Source of the DNA: Paenibacillus mendelii | GTDB lineage: Bacteria > Bacillota > Bacilli > Paenibacillales > Paenibacillaceae | DNA: 64,000 nt | Assembly (NCBI RefSeq): GCF_024498075.1 | Contig: NZ_JANHOF010000003.1 | Coordinates: forward strand, 1 to 64,000 | Direction: 5' to 3' | Shown here: positions 53,740 through 62,675 of the stretch, in pieces | How the letters are laid out: the number at the start of each line of letters is the position of its first letter | Numbering within the stretch: position 1 is the first letter of the stretch | Made by a program: the position numbers and the translations under genes | Notes under the pieces: generated by a model | Told to the model about the DNA's origin: nothing | Database searches by the model: none | The model's input: the letters and a program-made list of their open reading frames with translations, nothing else

Positions 53740-56700
53740 ATGAGTGCAGTTCACCAACGAAAGTGGATCACGTATGTGATGATCGTCAGCTTGGTTATAT
53801 GGATGCTGCCGGCTAACCAAGGGATCAGTGCCGTCGAAGCTTCCGCTGAAGTACCTGAGGCAGCAGCCGCACCGCCCTTTGTGATTTCCAGCTTCGAACA
53901 GGATCTGGAGGGCTGGACAGCCGGGGAGAACGTGGCGGAGCTAACGAGAGTGGATTCGTTCAAGAACGGTCCGTTCAAGCCCCGCCGCGGAACGTATGCA
54001 CTGGATGCCAGCTTCGTGCCGGGATTGAACACGAATCAATGGCGTTCTATCCATAAGACATTCGACCAACCGGTCGACCTGAGTTACCGGCCCATTATTG
54101 CTGCAGATTTCAACAGCTGGGGCACCGCATGGCTGGGCGGCCAGGAGAATTATGTCCGCATTCGCGTATATAGTGGCGATCAGGTCAAGGACAGCGGAGA
54201 GATCGTGTATACGCCGGATCAGTGGAACAGTATACATTTTGATATGACAGGCTGGGCTTATTTGCACGCCATCGACAAAATCGAAGTGATGTACCGCGCC
54301 TCTCTCGACTTGGTTGATTCCAGATGGGATGAGGCGCACATGCAGATCGACCAAGTGATGGCCGTTTCGGATCCGGCAACGGTAGACTTTCCATCTCCTG
54401 ACTACACAGCCGGCTACAGCTTTGATGCGGCCGTCGGCGCGACGATGTTCGACGATTCCGGCAGCGGGCTTGATGCGGTCCATACGTATAATGGAGCGGA
54501 TACGGCCCCTCAGCTTGTACCGGGCAAATTGGGCAGCGCGATTGCCTTGGATGGAAGCGCGTCTGATTATGTGCGAATTCCGGACGGATTGACGCAGCGG
54601 CTCAATGGTGATTTCGCATTCACCGGCTGGGTGAAGCCAGCGGCAGCTCTTCAACAAGGCGCAGAAGTCTTCAGCTTTGAAGCGGAGGATGGCTCTTTCA
54701 TGGAGCTATCGACCGCCGCGAATGGGGCCCTGGCGTTCATGCTGCGCAAGACAGACGGAAACCAGACCGACTCGATTAGCGGAGGCGCGCTTGAGCCAGG
54801 CCGCTGGAATCACATCGCGGTCACGATGACCGTCGGGCAAGCGAAGCTATATGTGGACGGGGCGGAGGCAGCCAGCGGCGACGGATTCGTTCTTCGTCCG
54901 TCTGATATCGGTGCGGCGGCTGACAGCCGATTGGGACAAGACCTGAACGGCCAGTTGGACGAATTCCGGTTCTACAGCCATTCGCTCAGTGCGGATCAGA
55001 TCGCCGATATGAGTATGTTCAGTCTGTATTATAAGTTTAACGATGGAAGAGGAACTACGGCCAAGGATGCTTCGAAGTTCAAATTACATGCCGAATTAAT
55101 CGGCGGCGCTACGTTTGGCGTTGGAGCCAAAGGTGGCGCGGTTGTCCTAAGCGGCAAGAATCAATACGTTCAGCTCCCGCAAGGCATCATCGAATCACTA
55201 GCCGGCAAGTATACATTCAGCGCTGGCGTAAGGCTGGATGATAAAGGCAGCGGAGGCGACAAGCTGTTTAGCTTCTCCAGCGGCAGCGGGCAATTATCAC
55301 TGAGCCTGACCGGCAGCGGAGATGGTCCTGTCTTCACGATCGAATCTGGTGGACAGCAGGATGTCATTCGAGCCAACAATGCAGCCGTCCGATTAGGTGA
55401 ATGGACTCATGTTGCGGTCACTGTCGACGGTAATGTCGGTGTGCTGTATCTGAATGGCACGGCAGTCGGAAGCAATAATCAGATGACGCTCAGTCCGCGC
55501 AGCCTGGGGACGCAAGCCGAGGGTGTGATTGGCAAATCGGACCGTTCCAGCTTCATGAAAGGGCGTGTGGACGAGTTTCGTGTGTACGACACTACGCTGA
55601 CCGCGGAAACGATCGCGGCGCAAGCGGCCGAGTTCCACAAGCAGGATCGGTCGCCGCAAATTCCGATCACGAATGCGAATTGGAGCGCAACCGATGCACT
55701 GGGACGCAAGCTTCCGACCTATGAGGAGGTCGGGCCGACCCGGGAAGGCAAATATGTCGGGGTATTCTATTACATTTGGCATGGCACGCACGGAAATCAG
55801 ATCTATGATAACACGAAGATTCTGGCTGCTAATCCAACCGATCCTCAGTATGGTCCTATGCATGCCTTCCATTTCTGGGGAGAGCCGGAAGCCGGTTATT
55901 ATCAAGCGGATGATCCGTGGGTGATCCGGCGAAACCTGCACATGCTGTCCAATGCAGGCGTCGACTTTATCTATTTTGACGTGACGAATGCGTTCACCTA
56001 TCTGGATGTAGTGGCCCAACTCGCGGACGTCTCGATGCAGATGCGTGAGGAAGGCATACAAACGCCGTATTTGGTATTCACGACTTCCTCCAGCAGCGGA
56101 GCGGTCGTTAATGAATTGTACGACAAGCTTTATTCCAAGGAGCTTTACAAGGACTTGTGGTTCATATGGGACGGCAAGCCGCTCATTATGGGCAACATTG
56201 CGGATCCGGCACTGTCGCAAACCGCCAAGGACTTCTTCACATTCCGCTATAGCTGGGCTTGGACCGACGCGAAGAACCAGCCCGACCATTGGCAGTGGGT
56301 CGACGAGTACCCGCAGGATTATGGATGGCATGAAGATCCGTCTGTCCCCGAGCAGGTTGCGGTGGCAGCTGCCTCTCATCCAATGAACAACATCGGGCAG
56401 AGCTATCAGAATGGGGCGCAGCCCGACTACGATCCGCTGACGAGATTAACGCCTTATACCGGGCAAGGCCGCCATCTGGCGGAGCAGTGGAATCGTGCGC
56501 TTGAGGTCGATCCGGAGGTCGTTATGGTAACGCAGTGGAATGAATGGGTCGCGCAGCGTTTCATTATCGATCAAAGCACGCTTGGCATTGAATTTCTGGG
56601 TAAGAGGCTGAACATCGGGGACAGCTATTTCGTCGATGACTATAACGAGGAGTACAACCGCGATATCGAACCGATGAAGGATGGTCATACCGACAACAAT

Positions 56701-57381
56701 TATTATCAGCTGGTTTCTTATATCCGGAAGTTCAAGGGGATGGAAGCGCCGCCGCAGCCTGGCTCCGGAGAGAAGGAGAAGATCAACATCGACGGCAAGT
56801 TCAAGGATTGGAAGAATGTAGGCACTGTCTTCACGGATCCTGCCGGCGATACGCTGCATCGCGACTGGAAGGGGTATGACCCAACCACCCAGTATACCAA
56901 TGCGACCGGCCGCAACGATATCGTGGAAAGCAGAATTGCCTACCACGACAATGACGTTTTCTTTTATGCCCAAACAGCGGACCCGCTTACGCCTCATACG
57001 GATCCGAATTGGATGCAGCTGTTCATCGATACCGACCAGTCGAAGGAAACGGGCTGGGAAGGCTATGATTTTGCCGTCAATCTAGACGTTATCAGCGACA
57101 AGAAGACGCGAATCAGCCAGTATAAGAACGGGGCTTGGACCGATGCGGGCACGGCAGATTACCGTTATGTAGGCAATGAGCTGGAAATTCGGCTGCCGCG
57201 CAAGCTGCTTGGGCAGAAGAGCGGCAATAAGCCGCTGGCGCTTCAGTTCCACTGGGCCGACAATATGCAGAAGCAGGGCGATATAACGGAGTTTTTCTTG
57301 AATGGGGACTCTGCGCCGGACAGAAGGGCCAATTTCCAAGTGGGTGATCCCATCCAAGGTGAGGGAGGGAACCACCACTGA
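53740..57381 (+). CDS. secreted multidomain GH99/GH71-like glycosidase with two LamG domains
   Basis: 1213 residues, GAGGAGG before ATG 53740. Order: signal peptide (1-36), an N-terminal beta-sandwich (45-215), two LamG/ConA-like domains (~223-425 and ~427-640; GRWNHIAVTMTVGQAKLYVDG, GEWTHVAVTVDGNVGVLYLNG), a TIM-barrel domain (~665-1010; VGVFYYIWHGTHG, NAGVDFIYFDVTNAF, MVTQWNEW as in GH99), and a C-terminal CBM9-like domain (~1020-1205). GH99 enzymes are endo-alpha-mannosidases/mannanases. The nearby GH125 exo-mannosidase and importer support alpha-mannan as target. No cell-wall anchor motif was seen. Confidence 0.82.
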   Translation: MSAVHQRKWITYVMIVSLVIWMLPANQGISAVEASAEVPEAAAAPPFVISSFEQDLEGWTAGENVAELTRVDSFKNGPFKPRRGTYALDASFVPGLNTNQWRSIHKTFDQPVDLSYRPIIAADFNSWGTAWLGGQENYVRIRVYSGDQVKDSGEIVYTPDQWNSIHFDMTGWAYLHAIDKIEVMYRASLDLVDSRWDEAHMQIDQVMAVSDPATVDFPSPDYTAGYSFDAAVGATMFDDSGSGLDAVHTYNGADTAPQLVPGKLGSAIALDGSASDYVRIPDGLTQRLNGDFAFTGWVKPAAALQQGAEVFSFEAEDGSFMELSTAANGALAFMLRKTDGNQTDSISGGALEPGRWNHIAVTMTVGQAKLYVDGAEAASGDGFVLRPSDIGAAADSRLGQDLNGQLDEFRFYSHSLSADQIADMSMFSLYYKFNDGRGTTAKDASKFKLHAELIGGATFGVGAKGGAVVLSGKNQYVQLPQGIIESLAGKYTFSAGVRLDDKGSGGDKLFSFSSGSGQLSLSLTGSGDGPVFTIESGGQQDVIRANNAAVRLGEWTHVAVTVDGNVGVLYLNGTAVGSNNQMTLSPRSLGTQAEGVIGKSDRSSFMKGRVDEFRVYDTTLTAETIAAQAAEFHKQDRSPQIPITNANWSATDALGRKLPTYEEVGPTREGKYVGVFYYIWHGTHGNQIYDNTKILAANPTDPQYGPMHAFHFWGEPEAGYYQADDPWVIRRNLHMLSNAGVDFIYFDVTNAFTYLDVVAQLADVSMQMREEGIQTPYLVFTTSSSSGAVVNELYDKLYSKELYKDLWFIWDGKPLIMGNIADPALSQTAKDFFTFRYSWAWTDAKNQPDHWQWVDEYPQDYGWHEDPSVPEQVAVAAASHPMNNIGQSYQNGAQPDYDPLTRLTPYTGQGRHLAEQWNRALEVDPEVVMVTQWNEWVAQRFIIDQSTLGIEFLGKRLNIGDSYFVDDYNEEYNRDIEPMKDGHTDNNYYQLVSYIRKFKGMEAPPQPGSGEKEKINIDGKFKDWKNVGTVFTDPAGDTLHRDWKGYDPTTQYTNATGRNDIVESRIAYHDNDVFFYAQTADPLTPHTDPNWMQLFIDTDQSKETGWEGYDFAVNLDVISDKKTRISQYKNGAWTDAGTADYRYVGNELEIRLPRKLLGQKSGNKPLALQFHWADNMQKQGDITEFFLNGDSAPDRRANFQVGDPIQGEGGNHH

Positions 57382-57452
57382 AATAAGCTCTATTGTCAGA
57401 AGTTAGGAACCGTCCCGATAGCGAGAACCGTCTGACGAAATAGCTCTTAATG

Positions 57453-57488
57453 GAGCAAGACCGCTTTGCGGAGGGTCTTGCTCTTTGC
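57453..57488 (+). terminator. intrinsic terminator
   Basis: GAGCAAGACC / GGTCTTGCTC with an 11-base loop, then TTTGCCTTTCTT, after the GH99-like gene. Confidence 0.8.
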
Positions 57489-57603
57489 CTTTCTTCGTCG
57501 ACGCATGGGCGGGATAGAATAGCTATATCGATTATTTCCCAGCCGCCGAAGGCACCTTTTGCTACACTAGTCGTACAATCATCGATTGAAAGGGGCTCGT
57601 TCG

Positions 57604-58518
57604 GTGGGAGCTAACCTGGAGAGTGGATATGCATTAATAAGAGCGAATCCAAGGAATTTTGCCATTCATTACAGCACCTATCGGGAAAATATATTTTTCA
57701 GACAAAGCTGGGAGAAGCGATTGGCTATCTTCGGAGATGACGCTCCTTGCTATTGGATTACATTTCGGACACGACGAATAGGCGGTGTTTGCATAGAAGC
57801 CAATGAGCTCTCCTCCTTCTTCTTAGAACCGCCTTATACAGACCTTCATCAGGTACTGCCCGTACTAAAGAATTACTTAATCACTGTTTCCGACATGGAA
57901 AAGCCCATTCAAGTGTATGGGATTCTTCCGTATCAATCCGAAGCGTTCATGCGTCTGGGCTTTGTATTGTCAGAAAGCCGCCGCGTGATGATCCGGCCGA
58001 CAGAGGCCTGTCCCTCCCCCGATTGGGGCACTTCATTGCGTGTTATATCGCCTACTCCTGAACATTCAGAAGATATGGCAAGGCTCTTTCTGGAAGCCTA
58101 TTCAGGCAAAGACCAAATTGGCTTGCCTGCGGACAATACGATCGACCAGCATCATTCCTATTTGTCGTACTATTTTGCACATAACACAGCTGAGATTGTA
58201 AAGAATGCATCAAGCTTGGTATTTGATAAGCGGAATAACAAGCTGGCGGCAGTTTGCTTGATTTCGATCTGGGAGGATCTGCCGCTCCTATCGAATATCG
58301 CGGTCCTGCCCGAATACCGCGGCAAACAAATCGCCTCCAGATTGATCACGCATGCGTTGACCGTGTTGAACCAAGCGTATGAGGTGCTTCGCCTGTTTGT
58401 GACCATTGGCAATCCTGCGGAATCGCTGTACCATCATCTTGGGTTTTATTCAGGAATGGAGCAGATGACCTTGTATTTACCACCTGATAAGGTTGGCGAT
58501 GTGCAAATGGATGAATGA
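57604..58518 (+). CDS. GNAT-family N-acetyltransferase
   Basis: 304 residues. GTG 57604 is preferred over TTG 57586, with AAAGGGG 8 bases upstream. The C-terminal half is a GNAT fold: LLSNIAVLPEYRGKQIASRLITHAL carries the acetyl-CoA pyrophosphate loop, and GNPAESLYHHLGFYSG follows. The N-terminal half is a divergent, possibly degenerate GNAT-like domain (VYGILPYQSEAFMRLGFVLSESRR). The substrate is unknown. Not obviously related to the flanking mannan genes. Confidence 0.85.
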   Translation: MGANLESGYALIRANPRNFAIHYSTYRENIFFRQSWEKRLAIFGDDAPCYWITFRTRRIGGVCIEANELSSFFLEPPYTDLHQVLPVLKNYLITVSDMEKPIQVYGILPYQSEAFMRLGFVLSESRRVMIRPTEACPSPDWGTSLRVISPTPEHSEDMARLFLEAYSGKDQIGLPADNTIDQHHSYLSYYFAHNTAEIVKNASSLVFDKRNNKLAAVCLISIWEDLPLLSNIAVLPEYRGKQIASRLITHALTVLNQAYEVLRLFVTIGNPAESLYHHLGFYSGMEQMTLYLPPDKVGDVQMDE

Positions 58519-58565
58519 TCTGAACAATCCGGCAAGGAAGATTGGGCTGATTTTATATAAAAAAA

Positions 58566-58604
58566 AGGGCTGGTTGTCGTGTATACGATGGCCAGCCCTG
58601 TTTG
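58566..58604. terminator. hairpin terminator after the GNAT gene
   Basis: AGGGCTGG / CCAGCCCT outer stem with inner TGTCGT/ACGATG pairing. It is preceded by an A run and followed by GTTTG. Confidence 0.7.
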
Positions 58605-58612
58605 ATGTTGCG

Positions 58613-58744
58613 AGCGGAGCGGGAAGAATGATTCTGGAGAAGCGCTAGCGGTCGCCTTTGTTCCCGAATATCGACCAATTAGTAAAAAATTCAAAGAAAT
58701 TCGGGAACAACAGCGATCGTAAGAACATGCTGCCCGCGCAGCGG
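58613..58744. repeat. dispersed hairpin repeat, copy 1
   Basis: About 132 bp starting AGCGGAGCGGGAAGAATG and ending CGCGCAGCGG. The internal arms GCCTTTGTTCCCGAA and TTCGGGAACAACAG can fold into a long hairpin. Almost identical to 58798-58928; it ends the spacer near the GNAT gene. Confidence 0.85.
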
Positions 58745-58797
58745 TATGTGTGTTCCAGCCACTCGTTCATAGATTGAACGAAATCAAGGATACGAAT

Positions 58798-58928
58798 AGC
58801 GGAGCGGGAAGAATGATTCTGGAGAAGCGCCAGCGGTCGCCTTTGTTCCCGAGTATCAACCAACTAGCAGAAATTCAAAGAAATTCGGGAACAACAGCGA
58901 TCGTAAGAACATTCTGCCCGCGCAGCGG
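58798..58928. repeat. dispersed hairpin repeat, copy 2
   Basis: Same element and orientation as copy 1, separated from it by about 53 bp of unrelated sequence (CGTTCATAGATTGAACG includes its own small palindrome). It lies 30 bp past the end of the reverse-strand GH125 gene. Confidence 0.85.
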
Positions 58929-58958
58929 TGGTTTATGTTCCTATCCCTTCGATCTCAC

Positions 58959-60242
58959 CTAAACGAGCTTCTTATCCATCGCCTTGCAAATCAGTGTAGC
59001 AAACAAACTGTTGGACCAGGCGAACCACTCTCTGGAGAAGTCGGATGGATCATCCGGATGGAAGCCTTCATGCATGTAGCCGGTATCTGCATCCGTATTG
59101 ATCAACATTTCGATCAATTCCTTGATTTCCTCATCATTATCAGCAGTCAGCGCCTGCATGGACAGCGCCATATGCCATACGTAGCCGCCCGGCGTATGCG
59201 GACTGCCAATCCCCTTGGCCTGCTTGCCCTCGAAGTAGAACGGATTGTCAAAGCTCAGCGCAAAACGGCGCGTGTTCTGATAAATCGGATCCTCTACCCC
59301 TACATAACCGATATAAGGAATCGAGATCAGCCCCGGCGTACCCGCGTCATCCATCAGGCAGTAATTGCCGTAGCCATCCGTTTCATACGCATAGATTTGT
59401 CCATATTTGGGATGATTGACGATGCCGTACGCACGAATGCCATAATCGATTTCCCTGCGCAGCTTGTCCGCCCGTTCAGCCAGACGCGTATCTTGGTAGA
59501 TCTCCGTGGCAATTTCAATAATATGTCCAAGTACGACCACCGCAAACATATTGGCCGGAATATTGTACCCGAACAGGTTGGCGTCATCGCTCGGACGGAA
59601 GCCGGACCAGGTCATGCCCGTATAGTTGACGGGAAGTCCGCGTCCCTCGTTCTGGAGCGTTTCGGTTTCCTGCTTGGTTTGACGGATAAAATGGTATGTG
59701 GAGCGCTGTTCATGACGCTGCTCGGTGATCATCACCTGCACAATGGAAGTGAGCGCCTGATAGCAAGCATCGGTGAAAATGTCGGTTTGCCCGGTTTCCC
59801 TCCAGTACGAATACAGCAGCTGCACCGGAAAGCATAAGGAGTCCAGTTCATATTTGCGCTCCCACATCCACGGACTCAAGCCGCAATCATCGGTTGCCAG
59901 ATAATGACGATCGTTAGCGGTCTCATTAAAAGCGTTGGTGTAGGGATCGATGTTGATGTAGAAGATCTGACGGGCAATCGACCCGCTGATAATGCGCTGC
60001 AGATCCTTGTCGTTCTTGGCAAACGGAATATAATGACGGACCTGTTCGGTGGAGTCGCGCAGCCACATGGCTGGAATGTCGCCTGTGAATACAAAGGTCG
60101 TTCCATCGTCCAGCAGCTTTGTTGTCGTTTCGAGTGTGTTAGGAAAACAGTTTCGGAACAATTGCTGCAGCTTGGGACGATGTGCAAGGCGCTGATCGGC
60201 TTCGTTCATAAACTGGGTGATCGAGTTTGGAAGTGTCATCAT
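58959..60242 (-). CDS. GH125 exo-alpha-1,6-mannosidase
   Basis: I start it at ATG 60242 (AAGGAG 7 bases upstream); an open frame extends 59 codons further but is not family-like. About 427 residues, the usual GH125 (former DUF1237) size, cytoplasmic, (alpha/alpha)6 fold. Diagnostic blocks: VFTGDIPAMWLRDSTEQVRHY, LATDDCGLSPWMWERKYELDSLCFP, TWSGFRPSDDANLFGYNIPANMFA, GIGSPHTPGGYVWHMALSMQAL, GYMHEGFHPDDPSDFSREWFAW. GH125 enzymes release mannose from alpha-1,6-linked mannosides. It is divergent from an importer operon. Confidence 0.95.
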   Translation of the reverse strand: MMTLPNSITQFMNEADQRLAHRPKLQQLFRNCFPNTLETTTKLLDDGTTFVFTGDIPAMWLRDSTEQVRHYIPFAKNDKDLQRIISGSIARQIFYINIDPYTNAFNETANDRHYLATDDCGLSPWMWERKYELDSLCFPVQLLYSYWRETGQTDIFTDACYQALTSIVQVMITEQRHEQRSTYHFIRQTKQETETLQNEGRGLPVNYTGMTWSGFRPSDDANLFGYNIPANMFAVVVLGHIIEIATEIYQDTRLAERADKLRREIDYGIRAYGIVNHPKYGQIYAYETDGYGNYCLMDDAGTPGLISIPYIGYVGVEDPIYQNTRRFALSFDNPFYFEGKQAKGIGSPHTPGGYVWHMALSMQALTADNDEEIKELIEMLINTDADTGYMHEGFHPDDPSDFSREWFAWSNSLFATLICKAMDKKLV

Positions 60243-60532
60243 GAATGTCTCCTTCAATGGTTTAGACTCTCTATGGCAGGATTGCACATTACCGATGACA
60301 CAGCAATATGTATCATTTGCGGTTGAAACCGCAGGACAAAAACGACATATTAGACCACCGGCGAATGAATAGCACCTCTTGTCAAATGTGCTTTCACGCA
60401 GGCAGGGCGATAAGGGCAAAGCCTTGATACATCTAGGTTTATTAGAACTCGATCGAACGTCATGCAGAACCTACATATTTACCGTCACTTCAATTCTTAC
60501 ATACAATTCAATGTGTGAGGCGGTTGTAACGG

Positions 60533-60547
60533 TTGTAAGCGGTGACA
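60533..60547. promoter_or_regulatory. cre-like site before the importer operon
   Basis: TTGTAAGCGGTGACA fits the cre consensus with one mismatch in the WWW part. It lies about 45 bp before the permease start in the divergent GH125/permease spacer (60243-60589). No confident -35/-10 pair was identified. Confidence 0.4.
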
Positions 60548-60589
60548 ACGAAATCACAACGAGATCGTGAAAGAGGAAGGAGAGAAGAG

Positions 60590-61540
60590 ATGAAGGGAAC
60601 GGGGCAGCAAGCTGTACAGCCAACTCTTCGACCGTCAGGCGGAATCGGTAAGAAAATAAGACAAAACTGGGAACTCTATTTATTCATAGCTCCTGCATTT
60701 TTGTACTTTGCCATCTTCCATTACGGACCCATGTACGGCATTCAAATCGCATTCAAAAACTTTATTCCTTCTAAGGGCATTTTCGGAAGTGATTGGGTAG
60801 GCTTTCAGCATTTTGAACGTTTTTTTAACTCGCATTATTTTTGGGACTTGCTTTGGAACACCTTGAGCATCAGCTTCTTGGAGCTGGCCATCGGGTTTCC
60901 GCTTCCGATCATCCTGGCGCTTGCATTCAATGAAGTGCGAAACGGCTTTTTTAAGAAAACGGTGCAAACGGTTACTTACGCGCCGCATTTCATATCAATG
61001 GTTGTTATGGCGGGAATGATCATTACCTTCCTGTCGCCATCCTCCGGGATGATTATCCGGTTGATTGAGATGTTCGGAATCAACGCACCGCAGTTTCTGA
61101 ATGAGCCTGCCTGGTTCAAGACGGTTTATGTGCTTTCAGGCGTGTGGCAGAGTGCCGGCTGGGGGACAATTATTTATCTGGCTGCTCTATCGGCCGTCGA
61201 TCCGCAGCTGCATGAAGCGGCGATTGTGGATGGCGCTAGCAGGTTCAAGCGCATGCTGCATATCAATTTGCCAACCATTGTTCCGACCATTACCATTCTG
61301 CTCATTCTCAATACAGGCAATATTCTGGGCGTAGGGTATGAGAAGATTTTGCTGCTGCAAAACTCATTGAATATGGAGTCATCAGACGTCATCTCCACCT
61401 TTGTTTACCGTTCAGGCCTGGTTAGCGCACAATATAGCTTCTCCACTGCAGTCGGTCTTTTCAACTCGATTGTGAATGCGATTATGCTAATTATGGTGAA
61501 CCAGATTGCGAAGCGAACGAGCGAAACAAGCCTATGGTAA
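60590..61540 (+). CDS. sugar ABC transporter permease (LplB/YteP type)
   Basis: 316 residues from ATG 60590 (GGAAGGAG upstream). The N-terminus IRQNWELYLFIAPAFLYFAIFHYGPMYGIQIAFKNF is the LplB hallmark. Six helices; EAA loop HEAAIVDGASRFKRMLHINLP. Relatives import oligosaccharides from complex glycans such as rhamnogalacturonan or mannan, usually with a shared ATPase. First gene of the operon with the next permease and binding protein. Confidence 0.93.
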   Translation: MKGTGQQAVQPTLRPSGGIGKKIRQNWELYLFIAPAFLYFAIFHYGPMYGIQIAFKNFIPSKGIFGSDWVGFQHFERFFNSHYFWDLLWNTLSISFLELAIGFPLPIILALAFNEVRNGFFKKTVQTVTYAPHFISMVVMAGMIITFLSPSSGMIIRLIEMFGINAPQFLNEPAWFKTVYVLSGVWQSAGWGTIIYLAALSAVDPQLHEAAIVDGASRFKRMLHINLPTIVPTITILLILNTGNILGVGYEKILLLQNSLNMESSDVISTFVYRSGLVSAQYSFSTAVGLFNSIVNAIMLIMVNQIAKRTSETSLW

Positions 61541-61558
61541 AGGGAGGGGAATGGAACT

Positions 61559-62470
61559 ATGGTTACGACATTCAAGGAGTCCAAGAGAGACAAGCTATTT
61601 CTGGCATTAAATTATCTTTACCTGACGGTGGCGCTCGTTCTTGTATTGTATCCGCTTCTCTACATTGTCAGCGCCTCGATCAGTAGTCCGCAGTATGTCA
61701 ATACCGGAGAGATGTGGTTGTTTCCCAAGGGATTCACACTGGATGGATACAAGCTTGTTTTTGATAATCCGAAAATATGGAACGGCTACATGAACACCGT
61801 TATTTACACTGTGTTGGGTACACTGCTGAATCTGGTCGTTACATTGCCTGCAGCATATGCACTTAGCCGATCCGATTTTGTTGGCCGCAATCTGTTTATG
61901 GGCATGTTTCTGGTCACGATGTTTTTTAATGGCGGCCTGATCCCTTCCTATTTGTTAATTAAGAACCTGGGACTGATCAACACCATGGGAGCGCTCATCT
62001 TGCCTGTGGCTGCTTCTGTCTGGAACATCATTGTGGCGCGAACCTTCTTTCACTCTACGATTCCGAAGGAATTGCAGGAGGCGGCCCATATTGATGGCTC
62101 AACCAACATGAATTTGTTTATTCGCATTGTGCTTCCGTTATCCATGCCAATCATTGCTGTTATGGCCTTGTTCTACGGGGTAAGCCACTGGAATAGCTAC
62201 TTCCCTGCCTTGATTTATTTGAATGACGAGAGCAAGTATCCGCTGCAGATGGTGCTGCGTCAAATTCTTGTTCTTCAGGAAATGTCGGCGGAAACAACAG
62301 GGGCGGCCATTAGCGGCGATATCGCCGAGGCGATGAATAACAAGGCGGAAATTGCCTCACTGGTCAAATACGCCGTGATCATCGTGTCTACCCTGCCAAT
62401 TGTTATTCTGTATCCGTTCCTGCAGCGCTACTTTGTCCAAGGGGTCATGATTGGCTCGGTCAAAGGCTAA
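61559..62470 (+). CDS. sugar ABC transporter permease (LplC/YtcP type)
   Basis: 303 residues, GGAGGGG upstream. Six helices; EAA loop QEAAHIDGSTNMNLFIRIVLPLSMP; C-terminus PFLQRYFVQGVMIGSVKG is typical of LplC/YtcP. It pairs with the preceding permease, 18 bp away. Confidence 0.94.
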   Translation: MVTTFKESKRDKLFLALNYLYLTVALVLVLYPLLYIVSASISSPQYVNTGEMWLFPKGFTLDGYKLVFDNPKIWNGYMNTVIYTVLGTLLNLVVTLPAAYALSRSDFVGRNLFMGMFLVTMFFNGGLIPSYLLIKNLGLINTMGALILPVAASVWNIIVARTFFHSTIPKELQEAAHIDGSTNMNLFIRIVLPLSMPIIAVMALFYGVSHWNSYFPALIYLNDESKYPLQMVLRQILVLQEMSAETTGAAISGDIAEAMNNKAEIASLVKYAVIIVSTLPIVILYPFLQRYFVQGVMIGSVKG

Positions 62471-62497
62471 TCGCCTGGCTTCTATATGGAACGAAAG

Positions 62498-62563
62498 AGC
62501 GGAGCAGGAAGAATGATTCTGGAGAAGCGCCAGCGATCGTAAGAACATGCTGCCTGCGCAGCG
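62498..62563. repeat. dispersed hairpin repeat, internally deleted copy 3
   Basis: It keeps both ends of the element seen at 58613 and 58798 (AGCGGAGCAGGAAGAATG ... CTGCGCAGCGG) but lacks about 65 bp of the centre, including most of the hairpin. It lies between the LplC-type gene and the binding-protein gene. Confidence 0.8.
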
Positions 62564-62675
62564 GGCTGTATTTGAATCATTCAATTTGCCATTATCCAAT
62601 CGGTAGTAAATGAAGGAAAATGCATTATGCCTTCGTTTGTTATAGCATTAAGAGAATGAAAAGGGAGGATTATTC

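Noticed and set aside
55393-56379. Long - strand open frame inside the GH99-like gene
   Set aside because: It is a shadow of the GC-rich codons of the real gene; the sense strand shows clear LamG and TIM-barrel motifs.
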